From: Pseudomonadales bacterium
GTDB lineage: Bacteria > Pseudomonadota > Gammaproteobacteria > Pseudomonadales > DT-91
Assembly (NCBI GenBank): GCA_013215025.1
Contig: JABSRR010000001.1
Coordinates: 20,321-27,960, forward strand
Direction of reading: 5' to 3'
Length of the DNA: 7,640 bases
The first letter of the stretch is position 1. Each line of letters begins with the position of its first letter. Made by a program: the position numbers and the translations under genes. The notes under the pieces were generated by a model. That model did not search any database, was not told the DNA's origin, and saw only the letters and a program-made list of their open reading frames with translations. Of the stretch, positions 1 through 6,251 are shown in pieces.

Positions 1-290
1 ACATCGGTAAGATCAAGCGTATGCCCGACTACGTCACCACTGTCTAGCTGAGCGTCAAGCGATTGTCTAAGCGTATCTGCCGTTTGCTCTGTTTCTGAAC
101 GGCTTGTTATCACCACGGTTGCACCCCAAATCAACAGTTGTTTTGCCGTCGCATAACCAACTGAGTTTGGCGAGGCGCCAGTAACAATAATCACCTTACC
201 CGACAAGTCACATGCTGCAGCACGCGGATGAGAGGTAAACATCAGCCGAAATAGGTGGCGAGTCATTTTTGTGAGTGCTGAAATATCCAT
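1..290 (-). CDS. Short-chain dehydrogenase/reductase (SDR), N-terminal part, runs off the window
   Basis: The frame is open from an ATG at 290 down to position 1, giving 96 complete codons that start MDISALTKMTRHLF; the C-terminus lies outside. Residues about 31-60 form the first beta-alpha-beta of a Rossmann fold (GKVIIVTGAS, then a helix, then GATVVITSRS). The Arg after the second strand (TSR, about 64) suggests NADP(H). A typical SDR acidic motif (LDLTD) closes the visible part. The glycine motif is unusual: TGASPNSVG has one residue more than the classical TGxxxGxG and Asn/Ser where the middle Gly normally sits. The start is preceded by only a weak AAAGA-type ribosome site. It follows the neighbouring SDR by 43 bp and is probably the fourth gene of the same transcript. 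The catalytic Ser/Tyr/Lys are not visible, so the subfamily and substrate are unknown. Confidence 0.85.
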   Translation of the reverse strand, partial: MDISALTKMTRHLFRLMFTSHPRAAACDLSGKVIIVTGASPNSVGYATAKQLLIWGATVVITSRSETEQTADTLRQSLDAQLDSGDVVGHTLDLTD

Positions 291-305
291 ACAGTGATCT
301 TTAAA

Positions 306-345
306 TTAGCCAAACAAAGAGCTATAAAAATGGTTAATTGGCTAA
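306..345 (-). repeat. Intercistronic inverted repeat (8-bp arms) between the two SDR genes
   Basis: TTAGCCAA (306-313) and TTGGCTAA (338-345) are perfect inverted copies separated by 24 bp. The upstream arm in the transcript covers the last codons of the complete SDR gene and its stop codon lies in the loop; the other arm lies in the gap before the next SDR start. The RNA could fold into a hairpin, but the loop is long and AU-rich and only UUUAAA follows, so it is a poor intrinsic terminator. It may be a processing or stability element, or chance. Confidence 0.35.
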
Positions 346-1353
346 AAACTCGCTCAGCAGAGCGGCGCTTTTATCCCACAATTGTTGACCGTTAGCAGGG
401 TCAGCCGCCAATTCAGAACAGGGCTTTTCGCGCATCATGTGTAAGTACACACCGGTTTTATCGGCCATCGATTCTGCGCACGCTAACAGCATTATGGGTG
501 CAGCGGCTGCTTCTGGGCTATTAAAAAACAGGCGCATAATAGGGCCAATAATTGGCCTTAAAAATCCCGGTGATTCGCGGGCAATATTGGAGGCAATAGG
601 CCCAGGACATAAGGCATGCACGGCAATATTGACCTCTCCACTGCCGTTTTGGTAATCAGGGTTAAGCCTACGCGATAGCTCATTAGCAAAAGTCGTTAGA
701 TGCAACTTGCTCGTGCCGTAATGTTTTAAACCATCCTTTAGGCCATATTCGACATAGGCGCCAAATTGATCGAAATCGATAGGCGCGGAGGATTGATGCG
801 CCTCTGAGGAGACAAAAATAACCCGCGCAGGCGGCTTATCAGGCTGCTGCGCAATCACACCATCGCTAACCATACGGCTGAGCATAAGTCGGTTGGCGAG
901 AAAGTGTACCGCAAACATCAGCTCATAGCCTTGAGCAGAGTGTCTTGAATTTAGTGGCATTAGGCCAGCATTCATAACCGTAATATCTAACTGAATATTG
1001 CGAGCCTGAAGACTATCGCAAAATTCACTTACCGCTTGCATATCCGAGAGATCGACTTGCATCATCTCTACTTGGTCACTGCCTGATAAGCGCTTAACAT
1101 CCTCACCAGCTTCAGGAATACCGCTACGACAGGCCATGATCACATGCCCACCGCGCTTTGCGAGGTCTATTGCTACCGCTTTGCCAAGTCCACTATTGGC
1201 ACCGGTCACTAAACAGGTTTTGCCATCGATGCGTTGATCACCCAAGGGCGGTAGCTGTCCCTTATTGCTAAACATATCAAACAGTGCGGTGGTCACCGCC
1301 GAAAAAACACTGTTGTGACCAACTGCATTGGGGCCTTGTTTATTTGATGACAT
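334..1353 (-). CDS. Short-chain dehydrogenase/reductase, retinol-dehydrogenase-like
   Basis: This is a complete 339-residue NAD(P)-dependent oxidoreductase of the classical/extended SDR type. Visible motifs are the cofactor loop TGANSGLG (50-57), a basic residue after strand 2 (ACRS, Arg 76) that favours NADP(H), QVDLSD (99-104), NAG (128-130), the catalytic Ser in VSS (181-183), YGTSK with Tyr212 and Lys216, and the PG motif (250-251). The C-terminal LWDKSAALL segment resembles the end of retinol-dehydrogenase/WWOX-like SDRs. About 43 residues precede the Rossmann fold, longer than usual, with no clear transmembrane segment. The ATG is preceded by AAAGGA at good spacing. It lies 40 bp downstream of the sulfotransferase gene. 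The likely reaction is interconversion of an alcohol and a carbonyl on a hydrophobic substrate; this rests on family resemblance, and the substrate is not evident. Confidence 0.93.
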   Translation of the reverse strand: MSSNKQGPNAVGHNSVFSAVTTALFDMFSNKGQLPPLGDQRIDGKTCLVTGANSGLGKAVAIDLAKRGGHVIMACRSGIPEAGEDVKRLSGSDQVEMMQVDLSDMQAVSEFCDSLQARNIQLDITVMNAGLMPLNSRHSAQGYELMFAVHFLANRLMLSRMVSDGVIAQQPDKPPARVIFVSSEAHQSSAPIDFDQFGAYVEYGLKDGLKHYGTSKLHLTTFANELSRRLNPDYQNGSGEVNIAVHALCPGPIASNIARESPGFLRPIIGPIMRLFFNSPEAAAAPIMLLACAESMADKTGVYLHMMREKPCSELAADPANGQQLWDKSAALLSEFLAN

Positions 1354-1393
1354 TTTTTATCCTTTTCACAATAAAACTCGGGGTTAAGCCTGA

Positions 1394-2656
1394 CTATTCA
1401 TGAGGAATAGCGTATCGCTGTCGATAAAACTGATACTCAGATTCAATCGACTCTTTGCTTAAACCGAAATCTGCAATATCGTAACGGTGTCGACCAAAGC
1501 GATGTTGCACATTTTTATTCTTGGTTGCGTTCAACTTCTCGCTCACGGTTTGGTCATACTCCAGCCCGGCAAATTCGTAAATGCGCCGCACCTCATGCTC
1601 TGGATCAGCCAATAAATCATAGTAAGAGACATCTAGAAATCTTGCCTCGCCACGGGCTTCTCGCACATTGATCGAGTCTTGCATTAATTTACCGACTTTT
1701 TTGACCCAGTGCTCGGCAACTTCTTTGGCGTCGACATCATCACTAAACACCCCGCGCCCGTGCGCTACCATAGAACAAAACGAGCCGGTTGTTTTTTGCG
1801 GATCACGATGCGTTTGCACCACTAAGGCTTCAGGAAACACGTCCATTAGGGTATCAAGATACTCCATATGGTGCGGCGTTTTTAATACCCAATGCGGCGC
1901 TGGGTTTTGCCATAGTAAAACTTTCAGCACTCGTCTCAGGTACTGGTATGCCCTGGTATGGTCCTGACGCTCTAGCCATGCAGCATAGCTTGGCACATGC
2001 AAAGTGGCTTCTGGCGCTTGACTCATAAAAGACAGGTCAAGTAACAAAATATCTTCCTCTGGCGCGTCATGCTCTACCGGGTGAATGGCAAAAAATTCCG
2101 GCGCCAGATAGGCTAAACCTTTTTCAGCCTGCAGCGCTTTTTTTATTCGCTGCTCTGGCTGACCAGGCGTTTCATCAGGTAAAGGCACGGGGTTAAGGGC
2201 CTCCCAAGACAGTAGCGATCTTATCTTAGGATCGGACGCCAATAAACGATGCAGAGTCGTGGTGCCGGTGCGTTGCAAACCAGCAATCACAATAATTTTA
2301 CCAAAGTCGATATCATCAATCTCAGGATGATCTTTATACAATTGCTCAACCCGAAGGCGCACTACCAGGGCATCAATTAAGCGTTGGCGCTGAATCAGTT
2401 TACCCAAAGGGGTAAGATGAGCCTCACGATTAATCGCATCCACAAGTATTTGTAGGGGCTCTAAAAACCATTCGTCACCAAAATCACTTAGCCCTGCCTT
2501 CTTTTTGGCCCGCGCTAACAACTGCTCAAGCTGAATAGTATTCGACAGCCCCAGGTTTTCGGTCAGCCTGCCGAGCTGATTGAACAGCCGTATGGGCCAT
2601 GGACGGTTGGGCTGGCTGTAATTATTACCGGTGACAATACTGCTCGATTTATTCAT
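1394..2656 (-). CDS. PAPS-dependent sulfotransferase family protein
   Basis: This 420-residue protein belongs to the bacterial sulfotransferase family (Sulfotransfer_3 type). It is expected to move a sulfonate group from 3'-phosphoadenosine-5'-phosphosulfate to a hydroxyl or amine acceptor. The 5'-phosphosulfate loop is GLQRTGTTTLHRLL (126-139) following a hydrophobic strand (IIVIA). The motif LKTPHHMEYL (258-267) comes next, and the 3'-phosphate-binding region THRDPQKTTGSFCSM (282-296) carries the usual Arg and Ser. The C-terminal RHRYDIADFGLS block (389-400) is typical of this family. There is no signal peptide, so it should be cytosolic, where PAPS is available. The start has AGGA six bases upstream. 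It sits 45 bp after the DUF1214-like gene and 40 bp before an SDR gene, so it is probably co-transcribed. The fold and donor are well supported. The acceptor is unknown, and some members of this family have no proven sulfotransferase activity. Confidence 0.93.
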   Translation of the reverse strand: MNKSSSIVTGNNYSQPNRPWPIRLFNQLGRLTENLGLSNTIQLEQLLARAKKKAGLSDFGDEWFLEPLQILVDAINREAHLTPLGKLIQRQRLIDALVVRLRVEQLYKDHPEIDDIDFGKIIVIAGLQRTGTTTLHRLLASDPKIRSLLSWEALNPVPLPDETPGQPEQRIKKALQAEKGLAYLAPEFFAIHPVEHDAPEEDILLLDLSFMSQAPEATLHVPSYAAWLERQDHTRAYQYLRRVLKVLLWQNPAPHWVLKTPHHMEYLDTLMDVFPEALVVQTHRDPQKTTGSFCSMVAHGRGVFSDDVDAKEVAEHWVKKVGKLMQDSINVREARGEARFLDVSYYDLLADPEHEVRRIYEFAGLEYDQTVSEKLNATKNKNVQHRFGRHRYDIADFGLSKESIESEYQFYRQRYAIPHE

Positions 2657-2692
2657 AGTGGATCCTGAGATATAAGCGTTCTAATGGCCTGT

Positions 2693-2728
2693 GCTTTGGC
2701 TTTAGCTTTGGCTTTGGCTTTGGCTTTG
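2693..2728 (-). repeat. Six-copy hexanucleotide tandem repeat containing the stop codon of the DUF1214-like gene
   Basis: Six adjacent GCTTTG units on the plus strand read CAAAGC on the coding strand and encode Gln-Ser pairs. Five units are identical. The fifth in coding order, GCTTTA at 2699-2704, differs by one base, which turns CAA (Gln) into TAA, the stop of the upstream gene. The sixth unit (2693-2698) lies beyond the stop. Confidence 0.9.
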
Positions 2729-3931
2729 CAGACTGGCAAATTTAACAACCTTGGTTTGCGGCACCGGCGGTTCCTGACTGGGATCGGCCAGGCGTAACCA
2801 GCGAAAGCACATAGTGCCGCTTTGATGCTGACAGGTATTTATCCAATTTGGCAATCCTGGGTCTTGGTGGGCAACAATGATTCGAATCGACTGATCACTC
2901 TGATAAGTGGCTAAATGCTTATTGGTGTGGATTCGGTAATTGGCATAATCTAACGATTCCATCCAATAATTATTCAACTGAAAATTCCAATGCTCACAGT
3001 CAGGTGGCATGGCTTCAATCACTAATGCTTCATCCTCTGCTAAGGCCCAGTAGCTGTGGTAGTACACGATATTCGGGTCACCACCCGCATTATCTGATAC
3101 AGCTTGATCAAAGCGCGGTAATGCATTGCCATGTTTCTGAAAGTCGCGCGCCCATTTTGCAAACAAGATAGAAGCGCCAGCGACCAAAGTGCTGGTGGAA
3201 CGAAGACCAGCGTCTAAAATTTCAGGCGTCAGCGCTGAAGTCTCATTATGCACGGTGACATTTTGCTGTGAGTCGATGCTGACCCGTTCGATATGTAATT
3301 CAGCGGGCACTTCACTGGCACGATCAAGGTAGGTTTGCCTGACTACTAAGGTGCCGCTTTCTGGCACCATCGGCAGCCAGTTCTTGCCCGATTCGGTGCA
3401 GCTGATAATCAATTCAAAACTACCGTCGGCTTCAATCTGCATATCATTGGCATCAATAAAACCTGATGGCGGCATGCCGCCGCCCTGGCCATAATGACCA
3501 ATTTGCGAACCAAAACTGAGGCCGTGCACCGTATTCCGTTGACCTCGAATCCGATAACTGTAGGCGCCACTGATCGCCGCCGTTTGATAATAATTATCTG
3601 GATTGTCCGCACCCATTTTCACCGTTTCATGAACGACGCGATGCAATACCGGCGCTTTAGCGTCGGCATGCTCTACAAAAGCCATGAGTCCTGCTCGGGT
3701 CAAACGCGTCAGATACCGATAACCCTCAGCCTGGTTAAAGGCATCTTGCGGCGTACCTGGAAAAGTCATGGCTGCACCAGCCGCTTTCAAGGTGTCACAA
3801 AATTCAGCCCAAGACTGCCCCGTTACTACGCGCTGTTCGGCAATATTTTGCTCAGTGATGCCGCGCCAGCGTCGAATCATCAGCGTGATGCGACGAAATA
3901 TATCCAATAAACCTATCAGTATCTTTCTCAT
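2702..3931 (-). CDS. DUF1214-like protein of unknown function, first gene of the operon
   Basis: This 409-residue protein has no assignable enzyme motif. The C-terminal third (about 290-380) resembles DUF1214-type domains: a YHSYWALAEDEAL strand, then WNFQLNNYWMESLDY (315-329), then RIIVAHQDPGLPNW (350-363) and GTMCFRWL (372-379). These are aromatic-rich beta-strand blocks that I recall from proteins encoded beside SDR and sulfotransferase genes, but no reaction is established. The N-terminus is basic and amphipathic with several Arg (RRITLMIRRWR, 13-23) and is not a convincing signal peptide. The protein ends in a low-complexity QSQSQSQS tail encoded by a hexanucleotide repeat. The ribosome site before the ATG is weak (AAGATGG). 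It is the promoter-proximal gene, divergent from tetR, with a palindrome 13 bp upstream, so it is probably controlled by that regulator. A lipid- or sterol-related role is inferred from context only. Confidence 0.85.
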   Translation of the reverse strand: MRKILIGLLDIFRRITLMIRRWRGITEQNIAEQRVVTGQSWAEFCDTLKAAGAAMTFPGTPQDAFNQAEGYRYLTRLTRAGLMAFVEHADAKAPVLHRVVHETVKMGADNPDNYYQTAAISGAYSYRIRGQRNTVHGLSFGSQIGHYGQGGGMPPSGFIDANDMQIEADGSFELIISCTESGKNWLPMVPESGTLVVRQTYLDRASEVPAELHIERVSIDSQQNVTVHNETSALTPEILDAGLRSTSTLVAGASILFAKWARDFQKHGNALPRFDQAVSDNAGGDPNIVYYHSYWALAEDEALVIEAMPPDCEHWNFQLNNYWMESLDYANYRIHTNKHLATYQSDQSIRIIVAHQDPGLPNWINTCQHQSGTMCFRWLRLADPSQEPPVPQTKVVKFASLQSQSQSQS

Positions 3932-3943
3932 ACTTTAGCCATC

Positions 3944-3959
3944 TTAAACGTCCGTTTAA
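3944..3959. promoter_or_regulatory. Candidate TetR operator, perfect 16-bp palindrome
   Basis: TTAAACG-TC-CGTTTAA has two perfect 7-bp arms and a 2-bp centre, a size and symmetry typical of TetR-family operators. It ends 12 bp before the start codon of the DUF1214-like gene, in the region shared with the divergent tetR gene. Binding here would block the leader or early transcription of the minus-strand operon. I found no strong -35/-10 pair for that operon; TTGATA near 4020-4025 (minus strand) is the best -35-like hexamer but lacks a good -10. The palindrome itself is certain, while its function is inferred. Confidence 0.65.
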
Positions 3960-4027
3960 CCTATCAGTTATTAGGCAATAATCTTGCAATTTATCTTTTT
4001 ACGCGATTTAAAGCAATTATTATCAAC

Positions 4028-4056
4028 TTTATTACAAACATTAACTATCGTATATT
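4028..4056 (+). promoter_or_regulatory. Possible tetR promoter
   Basis: TATATT (4051-4056) is a good -10 match, 17 bp after TTTATT (4028-4033), a poor -35. Transcription would start near 4063 and leave a leader of about 37 bases. The nearby TAGGC/GCCTA inverted repeat would overlap the start site, consistent with autoregulation. This is a by-eye assignment in very AT-rich DNA. Confidence 0.35.
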
Positions 4057-4074
4057 AGGCATATCGCCTATATA
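4053..4074. promoter_or_regulatory. Imperfect inverted repeat over the tetR start site, possible second operator
   Basis: TAGGC (4056-4060) and GCCTA (4066-4070) are inverted around a 5-bp spacer, with AT-rich flanks that are also nearly symmetric. The left half, TATTAGGCA (4053-4061), recurs exactly at 3969-3977, 84 bp away, near the operon's start. TATCGTAT also occurs twice (4046-4053 and 4073-4080). These could be regulator half-sites, but short AT-rich matches arise easily by chance. Confidence 0.35.
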
Positions 4075-4099
4075 TCGTATCGAGTACGGTGGAAATATC

Positions 4100-4690
4100 A
4101 TGAGCAAAGATTCAACCCAGCAAAAAATTGTCAATGCCGCTGAACAGCTGTTTGCAGAAAACAGTTATCAAGCCACTACGCTCAGACAAATTGCTGAAGC
4201 TGTTGGGATAAAAGAGCCAAGTATTTATGCACATTTCGCCAATAAAGAAGCCATTTACGAAGCGGTTATTGATCGCGCCTTACAGCCTTTTTACAGTGAA
4301 ATTAACGATTGGAATCAACTGCAGCTATCACTGAAAACCCTGCAAGATATTCCGCGGCGCATGCTCGAACTGCACGCCAGACACCCCTACTCAGCTCAAA
4401 TTCTGCACCGCGAGTACAGCTTGCCTGCGGATAAAATTAATCACAAAGTGATGCAGTGGCTAGAACAAATTGCCGAACAATCGCATTATTTGATAGCCAA
4501 TCTTCGCGATGGTGACTGCAGTAAAGAAAAGTCCGTCGCACATATCATTGCTACCACCAATTTAACCCTGGGCGTATTTTCCAGCCTCGGTATTCAATCC
4601 TTATTGCTGGCTGATGCCTATGACCCAGATAAGATGTTTGAAGAACACGTGAAAATAGCCACACGCATGTTTAAAAGTGTATTGTTATAG
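4100..4690 (+). CDS. TetR-family transcriptional regulator
   Basis: This 196-residue protein is of normal TetR length. The N-terminal DNA-binding domain spans about 5-52 (QQKIVNAAEQLFAE, then the helix-turn-helix TLRQIAEAVGIKEPSIYAHF at 27-46, then NKEAIYEAV). This is the canonical TetR pattern. The remaining all-helical part (about 60-196) should form the ligand pocket and dimer interface; it is diverse in the family, and I cannot name a ligand. The ATG has GGTGG at a suitable distance. The gene is divergent from the sulfotransferase/SDR operon across a 168-bp region with a perfect palindrome, so it probably represses that operon and perhaps itself, released by the pathway substrate or an acyl/sterol-like effector. 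The coding region ends with three stop codons in a row, TAG TGA TAA. Confidence 0.95.
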   Translation: MSKDSTQQKIVNAAEQLFAENSYQATTLRQIAEAVGIKEPSIYAHFANKEAIYEAVIDRALQPFYSEINDWNQLQLSLKTLQDIPRRMLELHARHPYSAQILHREYSLPADKINHKVMQWLEQIAEQSHYLIANLRDGDCSKEKSVAHIIATTNLTLGVFSSLGIQSLLLADAYDPDKMFEEHVKIATRMFKSVLL

Positions 4691-4733
4691 TGATAAGACT
4701 AACAGCGATAAGACTAGCAGTGATGAGAACTCA
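4689..4733 (+). repeat. Three 15-bp degenerate tandem repeats after tetR
   Basis: The units are AGTGATAAGACTAAC (4689-4703), AGCGATAAGACTAGC (4704-4718) and AGTGATGAGAACTCA (4719-4733). The first two differ at two bases and the third is more diverged. The array begins within the tetR stop codon. It contains stop codons in the tetR frame, so it does not extend the protein. Confidence 0.75.
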
Positions 4734-4744
4734 GCGCTAAAACA

Positions 4745-4784
4745 ACAGCAGCTCATGGTCTAAAGCTTAGCAAGAATCTGCTGT
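4745..4784. other. Weak hairpin between convergent genes, possible terminator
   Basis: ACAGCAG (4745-4751) and CTGCTGT (4778-4784) are perfect inverted arms with a 26-bp loop that itself contains a small CTAAAGCTTAG self-complementary stretch. No T-run follows on the plus strand, while on the minus strand TGTTTTAG follows. It could help to end transcription from one or both sides, but the loop is too long for a confident terminator call. Confidence 0.25.
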
Positions 4785-4804
4785 GAATTGAGCATACGAC
4801 TGAG

Positions 4805-4868
4805 AATAAGGCATACATAATAAGGAAAAATAATAGGCAATAAGAATAAGGCCTAAAATAAGGCCTAA
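4805..4868. repeat. About five degenerate 12-14-bp direct repeats (AATAAGG units)
   Basis: AATAAGG or AATAGG recurs at 4805, 4819, 4832, 4845 and 4857, giving spacings of 14, 13, 13 and 12 bp. The last two units are perfect 12-bp copies, AATAAGGCCTAA (4845-4856 and 4857-4868). A further pair, GCTATGAAG/GCTATGAAA, lies at 4889-4906. No gene or coding frame is supported in the surrounding 4691-4926 gap. Confidence 0.7.
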
Positions 4869-4892
4869 AAAATTAGCACAGCTGCAAAGCTA
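4867..4892 (-). terminator. Weak candidate terminator for the TonB operon
   Basis: Reading the minus strand after the TPR gene, TAGC ... GCTA short arms (4892-4889 and 4877-4874) with an internal AGCT-TTGC-AGCT element are followed by A and six T (4872-4867). The U-tract is convincing but the stem is short. It lies 35 bp beyond the TPR stop codon, which is the expected place. Confidence 0.3.
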
Positions 4893-4926
4893 TGAAGGCT
4901 ATGAAAGCTTTATATATTCATCACAC

Positions 4927-6237
4927 TTATATTTGCGCCATATAAGCCAGCCGCTTTTGCTCGCTTTCCACGAAGGCAAGCCATTGCTTGGCAGTTTTTT
5001 CCGTGCTATCAAACTTTTCAGCAACGCTGAAAGCCTGCTTCGATGGCTCAAAGCGTTTCATATTAAACAGCACCAAACCTTTTAGCACGTAAGCATTCGC
5101 CTCATCATTGAGCAGGTTGTCGGCACTATGCAATGACAGGGCTTTATCCACCGCTGCTAAAGCCTGCTTCCATGCCTGCCGCTCGGTATGAATTTGTGCC
5201 AGTTTAAAAAAATCTTTGGCCTTGTTTGAGGCTTTGGCCGCTTTTTGCATTACATCAATTGCCGCAGAATATTCTTTAGCAATCATTAAAGCATCGCCAA
5301 GCAAGGAAAGATTTTTGGCGGATTCATCTATTTGCCCAGCCTGCATACCCTTAATTAGCACTTGGGCTGATTTATACGGTATTTCTTGCGCCAGAAAAGC
5401 CTGAGCCAATGATATCAACTCGGATTGTTTGTTTAACAGACCTTGCTCATAGGCCGATTCAAGCACCGATAATTCTTTTGCTGGCTTACCTAACTCGTTA
5501 TAAACCGCAGATAGCTGCACCCAATACTGCGGCTTAGGATAATAAGCAATCAGATCTTTTAAGCTGCGCTCAAGGCCACGATAGTCTTTATTTTGATAAT
5601 AAACTGCACGCTCAATAAGTAACCAGTTCTCGCGAGGTTTTTGCCCTTTGGCTTCGACAATCTTGACCGCTTTTTTCACTTCAGGCAGTGCTTTACTGTA
5701 TTGTTCAAGTTGGTAATAGATTTGAGCGCGCAAAATATAGGCTTCCGCACCTGGGTTTTCAACCAGATCAAACCATTGATTAAGCCGTGATAGCGAGGAT
5801 GTGTATTTTTCTTCAACTAAGTATAGCTTAGTCAAAGAATACAGCGTGGTTTGCAATAAACTGTCTGGCACATTTTTTAGTGCCAAAATCTTCTCATAGG
5901 ACTTGGCTGCATTCGCATACTGCTCTTGCTGAAACGCGACATAAGCATACAAATTAAAGGTTTGCGCTTGCTCGTAAGAATTTCGCTTAAGCTTGTCAAT
6001 TGCCTGCAGCTTCGCAACTGCCTCAGCATACTGTTGTGCATCGGCTAACTCACGCACCTGCTCTAACTTTTTATAAATAATTGGCCGCATTGTCGCACTG
6101 CGTTTAACGCGGCGCTTGGGTTTTTCTTCCGCTTGATCAGTAGCCGCATGAGCGGGCAATGGGACGAATATGGCAGCCATTGGCGTTAGTATCAATGTAA
6201 TGCTTAGCAACGTTGAAACAAAAAATGAAGCTTTCAT
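4927..6237 (-). CDS. Periplasmic TPR-repeat protein of a TonB-ExbB-ExbD operon
   Basis: This 436-residue exported protein has a signal peptide: Lys2, a hydrophobic core at about 5-25, and an AHA cleavage motif ending near residue 31. A basic stretch (KPKRRVKR, 39-46) follows. The mature part is helical tetratricopeptide-like repeats. The clearest are near 93-120 (LYAYVAFQQEQYANAAKSYE), 166-193 (LRAQIYYQLEQYSKAL), 308-336, 342-369 (KLAQIHTERQAWKQAL) and 381-408 (YVLKGLVLFNMKRF). TPRs are protein-binding scaffolds, so no catalysis is expected. It starts 14 bp after the tonB stop with an AGGT ribosome site, so it is the last gene of the operon. TPR proteins are known at this position in TonB2/TtpC-type clusters of marine gammaproteobacteria. 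A role in supporting TonB-dependent uptake from the periplasm is inferred. The exact partner is unknown. Confidence 0.9.
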   Translation of the reverse strand: MKASFFVSTLLSITLILTPMAAIFVPLPAHAATDQAEEKPKRRVKRSATMRPIIYKKLEQVRELADAQQYAEAVAKLQAIDKLKRNSYEQAQTFNLYAYVAFQQEQYANAAKSYEKILALKNVPDSLLQTTLYSLTKLYLVEEKYTSSLSRLNQWFDLVENPGAEAYILRAQIYYQLEQYSKALPEVKKAVKIVEAKGQKPRENWLLIERAVYYQNKDYRGLERSLKDLIAYYPKPQYWVQLSAVYNELGKPAKELSVLESAYEQGLLNKQSELISLAQAFLAQEIPYKSAQVLIKGMQAGQIDESAKNLSLLGDALMIAKEYSAAIDVMQKAAKASNKAKDFFKLAQIHTERQAWKQALAAVDKALSLHSADNLLNDEANAYVLKGLVLFNMKRFEPSKQAFSVAEKFDSTEKTAKQWLAFVESEQKRLAYMAQI

Positions 6238-6251
6238 AGATATGACCTGAA

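Noticed and set aside
1668..2028. Two overlapping plus-strand frames opposite the sulfotransferase gene
   Set aside because: They are antisense to conserved sulfotransferase motifs, with Cys/Ser-rich low-quality translations and no family resemblance.
2693..2728. The hexanucleotide repeat considered as an on/off phase-variation switch
   Set aside because: Six-base units preserve the reading frame and the repeat is at the extreme 3' end, so changes would alter only the tail.
3409..3612. Minus-strand 67-codon frame inside the DUF1214-like gene
   Set aside because: It is an alternative frame within a longer supported gene and has no features of its own.
3494..3910. Plus-strand open frame of 138 codons opposite the DUF1214-like gene
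   Set aside because: It lies wholly antisense to a well-supported gene, has no recognisable domain and reads as a composition shadow.
4805..4868. The regular short repeats considered as a CRISPR array
   Set aside because: The units are 12-14 bp, adjacent and degenerate, with no unique spacers and no cas genes nearby.
4805..4868. The repeats considered as iterons of a replication origin
   Set aside because: No replication initiator gene or DnaA boxes are visible, and the neighbours are ordinary chromosomal operons.
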